From positions 2,385,001 through 2,449,000 of the forward strand of contig NC_089446.1 of the NCBI RefSeq assembly GCF_026210795.1: a stretch of DNA of 64,000 nucleotides. Reading direction: 5' to 3'. Position 1 is the stretch's first letter; each line of letters opens with the position of its first letter. The translations under genes were made by a program, and so were the position numbers. Under the pieces are notes generated by a model. The model was not told the origin of the DNA, made no database searches, and worked only from the letters and a program-made list of their open reading frames with translations. Positions 41,645 to 53,372 of this stretch are shown here, one piece after another. Source of the DNA: Rhizophagus irregularis (Eukaryota; Glomeromycota; Glomeromycetes; Glomerales; Glomeraceae).

Positions 41645-42690
41645 TATTACTAAGATATGTCACTAGTAGAAATTTCACTTTTACTTTAGGATTTACTTAA
41701 ATTTTATTGGTTAATTAACTAAAAAGGAAAAAAATTATAATAAATTAATAATGTAACACAAAATTTTTTTTATAGTAGAATTTTCAAAGAATTTATATAT
41801 AAACTATATATGCCACCCAAATTATTTTGGGCTGCCATAATTATAAGTAAAATCCCAAATTCAATTATGACATCCCAAATTATTTTAGCACTTTACATAG
41901 TAAATTATATAAACTGAATGAATTACAACATCCCAAATTATAATTATGGCATCCCAAAATAATTTGGGCAGTATGTATAATATAAACCTTACTTTAGACT
42001 ACAGGGTGACCTATTTTAATAGTAAGTAGAATCCTATATAGTATTTTAAATTTAAATAAATAAAAGAAACTTTAAATTAAAAGTTCTGTAAAATTTTTAA
42101 TTATTTATCTTTTTATTAGTTATTTTTTAAATTCTAAATATATTGTATATGAGAATCCTAATTTCCAAATAATACTAATATAACTTACAAATAAACTTTA
42201 AATACTGAAGTAAAATACATTTTATAATATAATTCAATATTGAAGTTAAAAATGTGATTTTACTATTATTAAAATTCTCTTATTAAGACAAATCCAATGA
42301 TATAAATTTTATTAAAATCAAATTACTGATTATATTAAAAACATAGATATATAGAATAATGAAATTTTAAAAATACCTTTATAATATATAACTTTTGAAA
42401 AATTTTAATATAAATTTTAAGTAAACTCAAATGTAAATTATATCAGTATTATTTAGGATTCTTGCAGAACTTCATCCACTACTAAGATATGTTATTAATA
42501 GAAATTTCACTTTTATATAAATACTTTAGAATTTTCTTAAATTTGATTGATTAATTAACTAAAAAAGAAAAAATCATAATAATATAATATAAAATTTCCT
42601 TTTATATTAAGATTTTTAAAGAGTTTTATATGTAAACCTTACTTTAGGCCATAGGGTAATCTATTTTAATAGTAAATGAAATCCTATTCT
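41645..42690 (+). repeat. Local direct repeat, copy 1 interrupted by a MITE
   Basis: Copy 1 (41645 to about 42040, containing the MITE) and copy 2 (about 42477-42690) share, in order, actaagatatgt, agaaatttcactttta, ggttaattaactaaaaa / gattaattaactaaaaa, tttat..gta / tata, aaccttactttag, agggt.a.ctattttaatagt and aatcctat. Copy 2 lacks the 175-bp MITE at 41805-41979 and so records the empty site. Confidence 0.75.
41805..41979 (-). mobile_element. hAT-like MITE, 175 bp, with perfect 8-bp duplication
   Basis: The ends TATATATGCCACCC and, reverse-complemented, TATACATACTGCCC continue into AAATTATTTTGGG. The flanks are identical 8-mers atataaac (41797-41804 and 41980-41987). It is the same family as 6887-7063 but in reverse orientation. 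The empty site is preserved in the neighbouring repeat copy (near 42625), which confirms both ends. Confidence 0.85.
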
Positions 42691-42778
42691 TACTAATTAT
42701 AAGATATATATTGTATATTTATGAAAATATTACTATATAATATTAATATTAAAAATATGGCAATTTCTATTTGTACAC

Positions 42779-43005
42779 GGGGTGTTTAAACACGGGTCAT
42801 ATTAGTATATTAAAAACGGCATTCAAAACCTTCTTTAATGCCTTAAGTAAACTTGCAGAGCAGGTGAAAATACATATATTTATCTGTAATATAATAAGAA
42901 TAAAAAGTAAAAGAGTATAATGTCAGTAGCATTCAATTTCAAATTAAAAAACAAAAAATTAGTTTATTAAAAATTATATTTATATGACCCGTGTACAAAC
43001 ACCCC
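42779..43005. mobile_element. MITE-like element with GGGGTGTTT ends, ~227 bp
   Basis: The left end is GGGGTGTTTAAACACGGGTC. The right end, reverse-complemented, is GGGGTGTTTGTACACGGGTC, and both are followed by ATAT/ATA. The GC-rich ends stand out from an AT-rich background. No clear target duplication was found. The interior shares a ~65-bp module with 7984-8055 and 40110-40180. Confidence 0.65.
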
Positions 43006-43388
43006 ATATAAACTTTGAAATTTTCTAAAAATATAATGCAATTTTATTATTAATTAAATTCCTTTTATTAAAATAAATCTAAGTTTAAATTTATTAAAAT
43101 TTAATTACTAATTATTAAAATAATTACAATATATAATATAAAAATTTTAGTAATATATTATAATTATTTTTTTTTTTTAATTTTATTTTAATAAATATAT
43201 AAGAAAATTGCTAAAGTTCACTAGCAGTGATTAATATCATATTAGTATTAAGATGTACTTTTATTTTGAATTAAAATTTAATAAAACACTGACTGGTATT
43301 ATATCATAAATCTACTACTGATGACCGTTATCACTGGTAATATTTAGCAATATCCAATATATAATATTATAATAATAAATTTTTAATG

Positions 43389-43703
43389 TATAAGACTAAT
43401 TTTAACCTAGGGTAATTTAACCTGGATGATTTAACCTACTAGTAAATTTATATAATTTACCCAAATTTTCAAAAAAAAATGTAAATTATGATTACAATAA
43501 AAAATGAGAGATATTGTCAAAAATATAAGAAAAATTGGTCATTATACTTTATAATATCCAAATAAATAAAATCTATATAAAGTGAAATGAATAATAATAC
43601 AAATAATTTTTTTTTAAAAAAAAAATATTGATGTAAAATATAAATTTTAGAAGGGTAATTTAACTCAAATTATTTAACTCAGAGGGCAAGTTAGCAAAAC
43701 TCA
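43389..43703. mobile_element. Possible small MULE-family derivative
   Basis: The left end has gactaattttaacctaggg followed by repeated aatttaacc motifs. The right end, reverse-complemented, has ttttgctaacttgccctctg and gagttaaat motifs. This resembles the subterminal organisation of the elements at 8672-11839 and 12940-13887. The flanks tttttaatg (43380-43388) and tttttaatt (43704-43712) match at 8 of 9 bases, but the A/T context makes that weak. The call is tentative. Confidence 0.35.
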
Positions 43704-43714
43704 TTTTTAATTAT

Positions 43715-43985
43715 AAATAGGTTTAAAATTAATTTTTATAGTAAAACTGTATTTTATTAAATCTGAAATCCAAAATTATCTTTTATAGTAAATAACTTAA
43801 TTTATTTAATAGCTAAAATTATATCTGAAATTATTTAAATTCTTTAACTTAAAATATAAATAATTAAATTATATATATCAGATATATAATTAATACTTTT
43901 TTTTATATATAAAAAATATTCAAATTCAAAATTTTTGCTAAATTACATTTTTTAAAAATCAATTTAAAGCTATTTTAAAATTTCA
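43715..43985 (+). repeat. Dispersed AT-rich repeat, copy 2
   Basis: Direct-orientation partner of 5830-6070. See the shared landmarks given for that copy. Confidence 0.6.
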
Positions 43986-44760
43986 ATTATATTAAATAAT
44001 ATTAGGTATCTTTATAAATTCTTTAATTAAAATTAAATTAAAATTAAGATTAAATTAATTTGAAATTAAGATAATAATATAAATTTATATAAAATTCAGA
44101 TTAAAATTATATTTACTAATTAAATTTATTAATACTAGTTAAACTTTTAATTCAGTATAAAATTTTATATAAAATTTTTACTTTTTAATTTTAAAGTAAT
44201 ATGCATATATATTTATAAGTAAAAATCCTTTATACTGCAAATTTATGAACAAATTTATCGAATCACGTGACTGGTGATTTTTAATCACTCTTCATTCATA
44301 CCTTAATTGCGAAATGTCTCGTCCGTATTTTTCTTCAACACTTCTTTCAAACTGCGATATGTCGGTTTCTTTTAAACAAGTCCATAATGTTTAGGCTCAG
44401 AAAAAATAATCAAACGGCTGGTGGTCAGAGTAACATCACAGGAGCATTACTGCGCTTTATTAATTAAAAACACACTGATTAGAGTCAAATACGGTCAATC
44501 GTATGACCTAAAAATTATGTAAACCTTTTTTAATAAATACCGCTGAGAATCGCATCTAAATTGATATTAATTGTTTTTTTTCCATGTACTAAATTACTTT
44601 TTTTACTATGCTTCATCGGAGTATCTATATTATTTGCTGTATTACGTCACTACAAGCCACAAAACTGTCACGATGTATTCAGAAAAGTATATAAAGTATA
44701 TAAACCTTAGACTTCTCTCAAATTTTCTCAAATTTTCTAATCGCTTTTAACAGGAACAAA
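43986..44760. other. Spacer before the Crinkler-like pseudogene
   Basis: AT-rich until about 44270, then more balanced composition, which probably marks the old promoter of the pseudogene. A purine/pyrimidine leader (ctcaaattttctcaaatttt near 44717) precedes the ATG at 44761. Confidence 0.4.
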
Positions 44761-46382
44761 ATGATTCTAAGTTCCGAAAAAAGTCTCACGAAAAATATTA
44801 TACTGATGATAATATTGAAATCAAGTTCCCCAATTTTAAAGTTTCACACTTAAAAGAGAAGCTCTTTCGTAGGCAATTCATAAAAGATATAGCTTGAAGT
44901 TCTGAATATATTGATCTTTGAAAAGTTGACAGTAAGAAGGTTGATGAAGAAAAAGACAATCTTAAAGAATTTACTGTAGATGGCATCAAAAGTAAACTTG
45001 GAGGCGAAATGATGATCCCTCGATTCCTGCTTGAAAGATTATTTTAAGGCTAAGGAAACTGATACACGGGACATTTATGTCGTCATTGTTTCCACTTCCA
45101 CTGGTAAGTGTCTCCCAACGTTTTACCTCTCGAACAAGAAATTTGCAGTTATTTTCTGTTGACATATCTGCTAATAAACTCACTATCATCATTTTTTACA
45201 ACCATTAGATCTTGGAAGAAAGAGGAGAATGCGTAATAGAAACTATCGTTATATTTGCATTACCATTTTATTCCATCATTTTCTACAATGTTTCTTTTCT
45301 GCATTCATAGTCCATGATGTCAGCATTCAATTCTCGATGAATTTAGGAAGAAACCAGGTTGACACTTCCAGATGCTAAATATCTTAAAGACCACATTGAT
45401 AGAAAACTAAATATTAAGATACCCCTCCTTCAGTATGAATTTGAAGGTTTGATTTCAACAGACTTAATAATCCTTGCAGTGCTCATGATCTCAGAATCTT
45501 ATTTCGGATTAGTGAGACGGAAAGTGCTTTTCAGCTCTTATGGATCCGCTATTTTCAAAAACCCACTTCAACAAGATGGAACAGAATATTCCGTTCAATT
45601 ATGGGGTAATAACATCCAATTACCTTTAGAATTCCTCATATACGACAGTAAATCTGTCCAAAATAGCGCTAAAGGCACGAGCACTGAGAGTGATCGCCCC
45701 GACTGTGGTTTAATTATCGATAATGTTTGTCCGTTTAGAAGATAGGAAAAATCGCTTACAAACAATGCAGTTCTAAAAAAAGAACTTGTGAGCAAACTTA
45801 TATGGATCTATGACCCAGCTCCATATATTTTAGGTAAGATTCTCATGTCTATCAAAATGTGCTATATATTATTAAATTTTTGATTTTTGTCGTCACATCA
45901 TTACAGGTTACTATGCAATCAGACCTCGTGTATATATCAGCTAAAATTTAGCAACACAGACAACACAGACAATTCAAAATTTCTATATAATATGAAATTT
46001 GAACAACTATAGTCATTGCCATTTGCTGGCCTTCAAACGGCTGTACAAAAGTCGTCGACATCGCAAGTTCAAACTTAGCGCTGAAGCGAGATCGTATCTA
46101 TCATCTTCGAAGATTGATCAATTTAAGCAAAATTATTGAGGCGCTTCAGGGAGTGATTGGAACTCGTGAAATGCCTGAATACGTTCCTATTCTTAGGTGA
46201 GATAAGGAACATATTTTGCTCAAATATTTTATATTCTAATGTCATTTTTATTATTCATAATGTTGCAGAGGAGTAAAAATTATTACACTACATCGGTTCT
46301 GATGCCGGAAATTGCGTTGAAAAGCTCAAAAGAATTTATCGCAAACTCGCAGAGAAAAAAGTAGAAATATTGTGTATTTCAG
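44761..46382 (+). pseudogene. Crinkler (CRN)-like gene, broken
   Basis: The N-terminal part near 44811-44990 reads IEIKFPNFKVSHLKEKLF, then a D-L-stop-K-V-D site where Crinkler-type N-termini have LWKV, then SKKVDEEKDNLKEFTVDG. The body near 45360-45832 is an open stretch (LTLPDAKYLKDHID, YSVQLWGNNIQLPLEF, DRPDCGLIIDNVCPFR) followed by an in-frame TAG at 45743 and EKSLTNN, ELVSKLIWIYDPAPYIL. A GT-AG intron at 45834-45906 leads to GYYAIRPRVYIS. Later pieces are RDRIYHLRRLINLSKIIEAL and EYVPILR, ending at a GTGAG donor near 46198, then VEKLKRIYRKLAEKK near 46320. Intact relatives in Rhizophagus are Crinkler-family proteins, described as candidate effectors. Stops and frame changes make this copy non-functional. 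Family assignment is from remembered motifs. Confidence 0.6.
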
Positions 46383-47507
46383 GTTCAAGAAGATAAAATA
46401 GACATTTCAACTTCATAATCACTAATAATTTGTATAAAAAAAATTTGTATAAAAAATAAATTTATTGTAATATAATAATAATTTAGTATATATATAAAAT
46501 TAAAAAAAGTAAACTATTAATTTTTCAGGAAATGCGAAAAATGCTAGAGAGGTTCCGCGTACTCTCTTCTCTCCCTTGAAAGCATGTCATATATTTAATC
46601 TCTTGCATAACTATTGATTTTTTCTGAATTTCTGAAATAAAATATCCAATAATTTCCACCATATAATCCTTTCTATTGCTATCAAAATTTCGAAATTATC
46701 TTCTTCACTTCCGCCCATGCAAAACATATAAAGACTTTAAAAGAGAACTTTCCCGAAAAGTGGTAATTTCAGATCTATTGCATTATTCCGAAGCGCAAAA
46801 AATTAGCAATATGTAAAAATAAGATCTCTGTTCATTCTTGCCATTACATTTCATTTTTACAGTATTCCACTCCACCTTATGTTCAAGTAAATATTCCTTG
46901 ATAAAGCTCTTAATGGGCTATAACTTTGATTCGATTTTTGCGCGAAAATTGAGTGAGTGACTTCACTACCCAATAATACACGTGGTGGTGATTTACAAAA
47001 ATTTTAAAATCACACGATACTAAATGACGCGTCAAATTTTTTAATAACTTAGCTCGCGTTGTTTTCATCTCTTCTAAATTGTCTTTCGTAATACAATTTT
47101 GATCGAGACAAATACATGATGAAATTTTCTAATAACTATTATATCCTAAGGCCTATCTATTCCTAAATTTGGCTCTTCTAATAACCACATAATATGACTA
47201 TCACTAACAGGTTCTCATGACTTGAATGTCAGCAGGACCCCGCTTATTTCTAAATTCTAATAAAGGTCTCCGGACAAAATTTCAAATTACTAGTAATTTT
47301 ATCAACCCTTCTTGTCTTATAATTTTACCTTATAAAAAATGTTACGTAATATTACGGCACATGGAATTTTACGACTCTTGCTGCACTATGTTGTAATACT
47401 ATAATTCTGCCGTAATATCGTAATTCTGCCGTAATGTCTTAATGTCGCAATCTTAATGCCATAAAAAATAGAAAAATTTTTAGAAAAATCAAAAATAAAC
47501 GTTTTTC
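46383..47507. other. Intergenic after the Crinkler pseudogene
   Basis: No gene recognised. Near 47397-47450 short repeats of ctgccgtaatat / ctgccgtaatgt occur. AT content rises towards the tandem repeat that follows. Confidence 0.4.
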
Positions 47508-48000
47508 TAAGTCCGACATCTTTATAATAAAAGAAAAAGAAACATTAGAAAACATTTCTTAAAAATAAATTTAAAAAACACCACTCCCACTTTATCTTGT
47601 TAAGATAAGTCCAATTCATCCAATTCCAAGAGTCTGGAGTCTCTACAAAAAGAAGAAAGAACATTAGAAATGTTCTTCAATTAATATATACCATCCACCC
47701 TTATTTACCTGTCCCATTCATCCCAAAAAAAAAGCCAGCATCCCTATAATAAAATGTTAGAAAATGTTTCATAAAATAAATTAAAAAAAATACACCACCT
47801 CTTATCTCTTTAGCATAAGTCTAGCCAACCCTAATAATCTGATGTCTTTATAATAAAGAAAAAGAAACATTAAAAAACATTTCTTAAAAATAAATTAAAA
47901 AAACTACCTATTATCTCATTTCAATTCCAAGAGTCTGATATTTACAAAAAGAAAAAAGAACATTAGAAACATTTCTTAATTAATACATATCACCCATTCC
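47508..48000 (+). repeat. Tandem repeat, ~325-bp period
   Basis: Copy I (from 47508) and copy II (from about 47838) share tctttataataaa, gaaaaagaaacatt, aaaacatttcttaaaaataa, attccaagagtctg, tacaaaaaga, and gaacattagaaa followed by ttaattaata. A partial unit in between (47735-47835: ctataataaaatgttagaaa, then aaaataaattaaaaaaa) suggests three related half-units. No coding capacity. Confidence 0.65.
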
Positions 48001-49106
48001 ATTTACCTGTTCAGCTGTTTTATTTATCCATCTTATAAAAGAAAGTGTATCTAAAAAAATAAACTAATATTTATATAAAAAATAAAAAATAAAAAGAAAT
48101 TTCAATTTAAACAAACTGAAAAAAAGAAAAAAAAATATAAAGTTTTAATTTAAAATTATTAGTATTTCAATTTTTAATATTCAAAAATTTTTAAAAAATG
48201 CAAAACTTAACATTATTCACCATTTAGTGATCATATATAAATGAATTAAGATTCATTGAATTGTTTTACTGAGATATGTCAAATAGTAGTAAAATTATAC
48301 CTTTAATATCAATAAATAGTTTATTAATGCTGTAACCCTTGAAACCAAGATAATCACGTGATTAGAAGAATAATATACTAAATAGAATGAGAATAAACAA
48401 TTAGCCAAAGAATAAATAGTTATTAACCAACAGAAGAATATTTAACCAAAACAATTAGAGAAATAATAAGTAATTCTAGTATTTTCTCTTGCTTTTAGTT
48501 TATATATAATCTCTTTCTATTTTTATGAAGAGTAACCTGTAAATTAATTTCAAATAGTGGAAGTTTTGGTATATATATTTTTATTTAGTTTTTCAATTTG
48601 AGTGCATCACACAAACTCTTAGCAAAATGATAAGACATTGCAGGCAAATTTTTCTGCAATTTTACCAAAAATTCAGTTCTTATCTAATTTTATGAAAAAT
48701 GAAGTCATTTTAATAAAATTTTTTTTTGCAAAGAGCTTAAATCTTAATTTATGTGACAAAAATTATTATTTGTTAATTTTATATTATAAAATTGAAGATT
48801 AACTATTGGTCAAAAGTTGTATTTTTTAGTTGACAAAAAATTTTGAAAATTTTGCATTCAACTTTAACAATCTTATTGGAATTTGATTATGACTATAATA
48901 AAGCTTAATAGAATATGTAGATTTTGTTATGGGAAACAACTTTTATTATTATGATTTTTAATATTTAGAACTGGCAATTTGATTTACATAGAATTTTAAA
49001 AAAAAAATTATTTTTGTGAACTTGTAAAAAAATGTATAAAGTTAAATTTTATCATCTCTATTTTGTTTATTAGGGTTTGAAATTTCATAATAAAAATAAA
49101 TAAGTA
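48001..49106. other. AT-rich intergenic
   Basis: No gene or element end recognised. Confidence 0.4.
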
Positions 49107-49108
49107 TA

Positions 49109-49280
49109 CAGTCAAACCTTGATATAGCGAACCCTTAATATAGTGAATTTTTCAGACAACTATAATAAATTTCCCCTTGTTATAACGAATTAACCAATTA
49201 AATCTCTTAAAATCTTCACTATAGCCCTATAGCGAAGTTGAGGTCTGGAACCTAGGGTTCATTATAATAAGGATTGACTG
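49109..49280 (+). mobile_element. Tc1/mariner-pogo-like MITE, 172 bp
   Basis: The ends CAGTCAAACCTTGATATAGC and, reverse-complemented, CAGTCAATCCTTATTATAAT are flanked by TA on both sides (49107-49108 and 49281-49282). CAGT-starting ends and a TA target fit pogo/Tigger-type mariner relatives. A second copy lies at 51077-51238 inside another MITE. No coding capacity. Confidence 0.8.
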
Positions 49281-49282
49281 TA

Positions 49283-50920
49283 TTAAAATACTTTGTAATG
49301 AAGTAGAATATTATGATAAAGAAAATTAATTTGTTATTTTTTTTGAGGTTAATTTGTATCTAATTTTGGTAATTAGCCATATATTAAACTATACAATTGA
49401 TGTTAAGAATGTAAATCAATATGACTGTGGAATTATAGGATAATCCAAATCATATTGACAAAGTTTGTATTTGAATATAATTTATTTTAAAAATTGCAGG
49501 CAAATTTGCTTGCATTACCATTTAAGGGATAACAATAATATAAAAAAAATAGTATATAATTACTAGAACAATAGGTAATAATAGCTTTTTAGAAGATAGA
49601 ATTTATATAGCAGATAGATTATTTTAGGTTAAATTTTTTATTTTTAAATCTTTTTTATTTATATGTTAATTATACTTGTTTTTAACTAAAAAACCATCAC
49701 TTTGACAATAATATTTGAGTAATTTTCATAAGTGAATTAATTTTTATTGAATAATAAATATTTAAGACACAGTATATTAAATTTTAGCGTTTATTGTGAA
49801 TTACTATGTGAGAATTTTTTTCTTAATATTTTTCTTGGCATTTTTAAATTTCATCGCATGACTTAGTACCACAACATGATTTGTGATAATTTTAATTGGT
49901 AAAATTTTGCTATTTGGTTTATTTTTTGCAATAAAATTTCTCCTGAATTTTTGTCTAAGCATAAGTGTAGGACACTTCCATACTACTCCAAACCATACAA
50001 GTATTGTCTGTCTGCATACGTGTATGGCCAATAAAATTTAAGGATCAGGTATAACCTTAAATTTGTTTATGTATATAACACTTTTTGTTTATGTCCCCTG
50101 ATTCTAAAAATATCTTTATAAAGTCACATGGCTGTACTATTTATACGTTAAATTTTTATCCTTGATTTAAATTTTCTTATTTCTTAAAAATTTTTTATGG
50201 CATTTAAATAATAAATTAATTTTTTTTTTACTCATAATTTTTACATTTTATATTTTTTTTTAATTAAATATTAACTTTTTATTTTTTTTTTGACAATCAT
50301 GAGAATAAATTAAAAATTTGCAACATAGTACAAAGTATGAAAGTATGATAATAAAAGACATTTTTTAGTGATACTATTACTTTTTTTAGTATTTTTAGTG
50401 TTATATTTTTAGTGTTCAGTTTAAATTTATGTTTCTATCAATCATAGGTAAATCAAATTTTAATGAAAAAATATTGCAAGATATTTTTTCAAAATAATTT
50501 TAATTAAAAAAACAGTTTTGTACCATTTTTAATTAATTTAATGAAAAAATATTGTGAAATATTTTTTCAAAGTAAATTTTAATTAAAAAAATGTAAAATA
50601 TTTTTTCAATTAAAAAAATATTTTTTGCAATATTATTTTAATTATTTAACAAAAAAATGTTATGAAACATTTTTTAAAATAATTATAATTAAAAAATGTT
50701 TTTGCACCATTTTTTATTATAGGACTAAACTGGACTAGACTAAAATAACTGATTTAGTCTGGTCTAATTCTAGATTATCTTTTAGTATAAACTAAACTAG
50801 ACTGAAATGAACCAATATTACTTTCCAATCTGAACTAATTCAAACTATTTAGAACTTTAAGTAAAATACATTTTTAATTTAAAATCAAATATTATTTAAA
50901 TTAAATTACAATATATAAAA
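49283..50920. other. AT-rich intergenic with local repeats
   Basis: No gene called. At 50460-50705 a unit of the type taatgaaaaaatattg..aatattttttc..taattttaattaaaaaa recurs three times imperfectly. At 50725-50810 short ggactagactaaaa / gtctggtctaat repeats occur. A minus-strand 75-codon frame (49804-50031: VCRQTILVWFGVVWKCPTLM) is of unknown origin. Confidence 0.4.
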
Positions 50921-50923
50921 ATA

Positions 50924-51367
50924 TACTGGTAAAAAAATGATCTATTCTACATATATCTTGCACATATCTTATATATATCAGGTACTCAAAATTTACACAA
51001 ATAATATACATATCATACACATATTGGATACTTATATATATTGTATACCTATCAGGTATCTGATATGTGTATGATACAGTTAAACCTTAATTAGCAAATC
51101 CTTGATATAATGAATTTTTCAGACAACTATCCCCTTACTATAATGAATTAACCAATCAAATCTCTTAAAATCTTCACTATAGTCTTATAGCGAAGTTAAG
51201 GTCTGAACCTTAAGGTTCGTTATAATAAGGGTTGATTGTATATATATAAGTACCTAATGTGTATATGATATATGTATTATTTATGTAAGATTTTTTATAT
51301 TTTAAGTACCTAATATATATAAAATATGTGTAAGATATGTGTATGATAAATCATTTTTTTACCAGTG
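50924..51367 (+). mobile_element. CACTA-like palindromic MITE, interrupted by a second MITE
   Basis: Same family as 7200-7478 and 53501-53779. It starts TACTGGTAAAAAAATGATCT and ends TTTTTTTACCAGTG, flanked by ata on both sides (50921-50923 and 51368-51370). Subtracting the 162-bp nested element and its TA duplication leaves 280 bp, essentially the family length of 279. Confidence 0.8.
51077..51238 (+). mobile_element. Nested Tc1/mariner-pogo-like MITE, 162 bp
   Basis: It starts CAGTTAAACCTTAATTAGCA and ends AAGGGTTGATTG, flanked by TA at 51075-51076 and 51239-51240. Internal sequence matches the copy at 49109-49280 (gaatttttcagacaactat, aatctcttaaaatcttcact). Relative to that copy it has lost a few bases near the left end and accumulated C-to-T changes. 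Confidence 0.8.
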
Positions 51368-51370
51368 ATA

Positions 51371-53370
51371 TTAATAATCAAATTTAAAATAAATGTTATG
51401 AATGCACTTATTTATTAAGTAGTAACTCAATTTATGTAATTTTTAATTTATCAGATAAAACTTACTTTTTTTTTCCAATAAATATAAAATTATTCCTATA
51501 GTTTGCATTTGTAATAGATTATTTGCAATTTCATGTAAAATTATATGTAATTTATAATTTTATATAAATGGTATATATTAAGAGTATTATATATTATATA
51601 AGATTTTATATTAATTAATATAATAAATTTATATAAAATAGCAACATAAATTTCTATACAATATAGATTTCTGTAATATTTAACATAAAAGGGTAGGTTA
51701 GAAAGTCATGCTCTTAAACTTTATTTACCAACTTTAAAAGATTTATTTTTTTAAAAAAGTCTTTTGGAATCTTCATATAAATTTGTGAATAGGAAAGCAT
51801 AGCGGGCTTTCTCATTTATTACATTAATTTGCCGATCATTTTCTGATTTTATCACATGATATAAAATGCCGTTACAAGACATTGCATAAAATTCTACATA
51901 TTAATATGACCTCAAATATTGCAAATAAATTTATTGCACTTTAAATTTTAATCATACAAAGTTTTATTCAAATTGAATTATTATTGACCGATTTTTGCAA
52001 GTAGTAACTTGCATTTTACGTAATTTTTTAATATAAATGACTGGTAGATTTAAAAACTCACATAATAATCGTACTTTAAATCTTGCAAACTAATAAATAT
52101 TAATAAAATATATTTGCAAAAAAAATTTTATTAGAATCTGAAATAAATTCAAGAATTTTAATATGTACCTTCCATATAAATTAAAAATCCATTATAATTC
52201 CTGTTGCAAAGTCATAAATAACTCAACATATATGCATACTAGAAAAATGAATTTATATTTATTTGAAAGGAAAGAATGAGATCTATTCAAAAAGTTAAAA
52301 ATCGCATTGATTGAATCATTGGTTCCTTAATAAATACGCTCAACACATTTACTATCAATTTGATATAAACTCTTGCATTTGAACGTAAATATCTTCTTAT
52401 CTAATAATTCAATTTGCATGATTTTTGATTCCAAAATTAGAGCCCATTTACCCCTTTCAAAAGAATATAAAATTATTCATTTAATGTTGATAAATTAATA
52501 ATAATGTTATTACAATCAAAACCTGACACAAAATTTAAATTATATTTCTTACCAATAGTTGTAGCTATAAAACTCCTTTCACTTTATTTAAAGGATGTTG
52601 TTTAAGCTTTTAATAGAATATACTGATGAAATTCATAAGTCAACTCTTAAAAAAGATAAAGAAATAATTAGTTTATTAATAAAGGAAAAAAAATTTCTAA
52701 AAATCCTATCTAATCCTTTAAATGGTAAGGAGTTCTATCAATAAAGAATTTTTTTGACATTAAACTTATTTAAAACTTTATAACTTACACTTAAAAAGAA
52801 CCTGGAGTGTTAAAATATATCTTTATTTGATTTCAACTATTTTTTGTCAAAAATTCTTTGTAAAGCCAAATAATATAAACATACTATACTTATTTTCGTT
52901 TTATAAGAAGGTTTCAAGTGTTTATAACTTCTGGATTCCACTTCCAATAGCCAGATTCCTTTGTAATACGTTTAAATAAGACCTGAAGAATCAATTTTTT
53001 TTATTGTCCTTCGCTATTAAATTTTTTGTGGTACAATTAAAATAAATTAAGTACGTATCGCATGTGCGATACGTATGATATTCAGCCAATAAAATACGTA
53101 TCTATATACAAACAATTATGTCAGTATTACGTCATTTAAAAATTACTAGAAAATGTGAATTTTAGTTATTTATTATGGTGTCATAACAGATAATTTATTA
53201 AATAGAAAACTAAAAATAATACATATGCTGATCATCATGTGATTATTCAAAAATCGGAAAGCCTGCTATGTTGAATAGGAATATATGTTTTTATGAATAG
53301 GCAAATTTAAATTTTATTGGTTATTAGTATTATAATTAATTATTAATAACACGTAATTATATATACAATG
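51371..53370. other. AT-rich intergenic
   Basis: 2 kb with no gene recognised. A cgtatcgcatgtgcgatacg palindrome occurs near 53054-53073. No transposon ends were identified. Confidence 0.4.
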
Positions 53371-53372
53371 TA

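Noticed and set aside
49804-50031. 75-codon minus-strand frame (VWFGVVWKCPTLMLRQKF)
   Set aside because: Looks slightly protein-like and could be a transposase scrap, but I could not match any motif, so it is not called.
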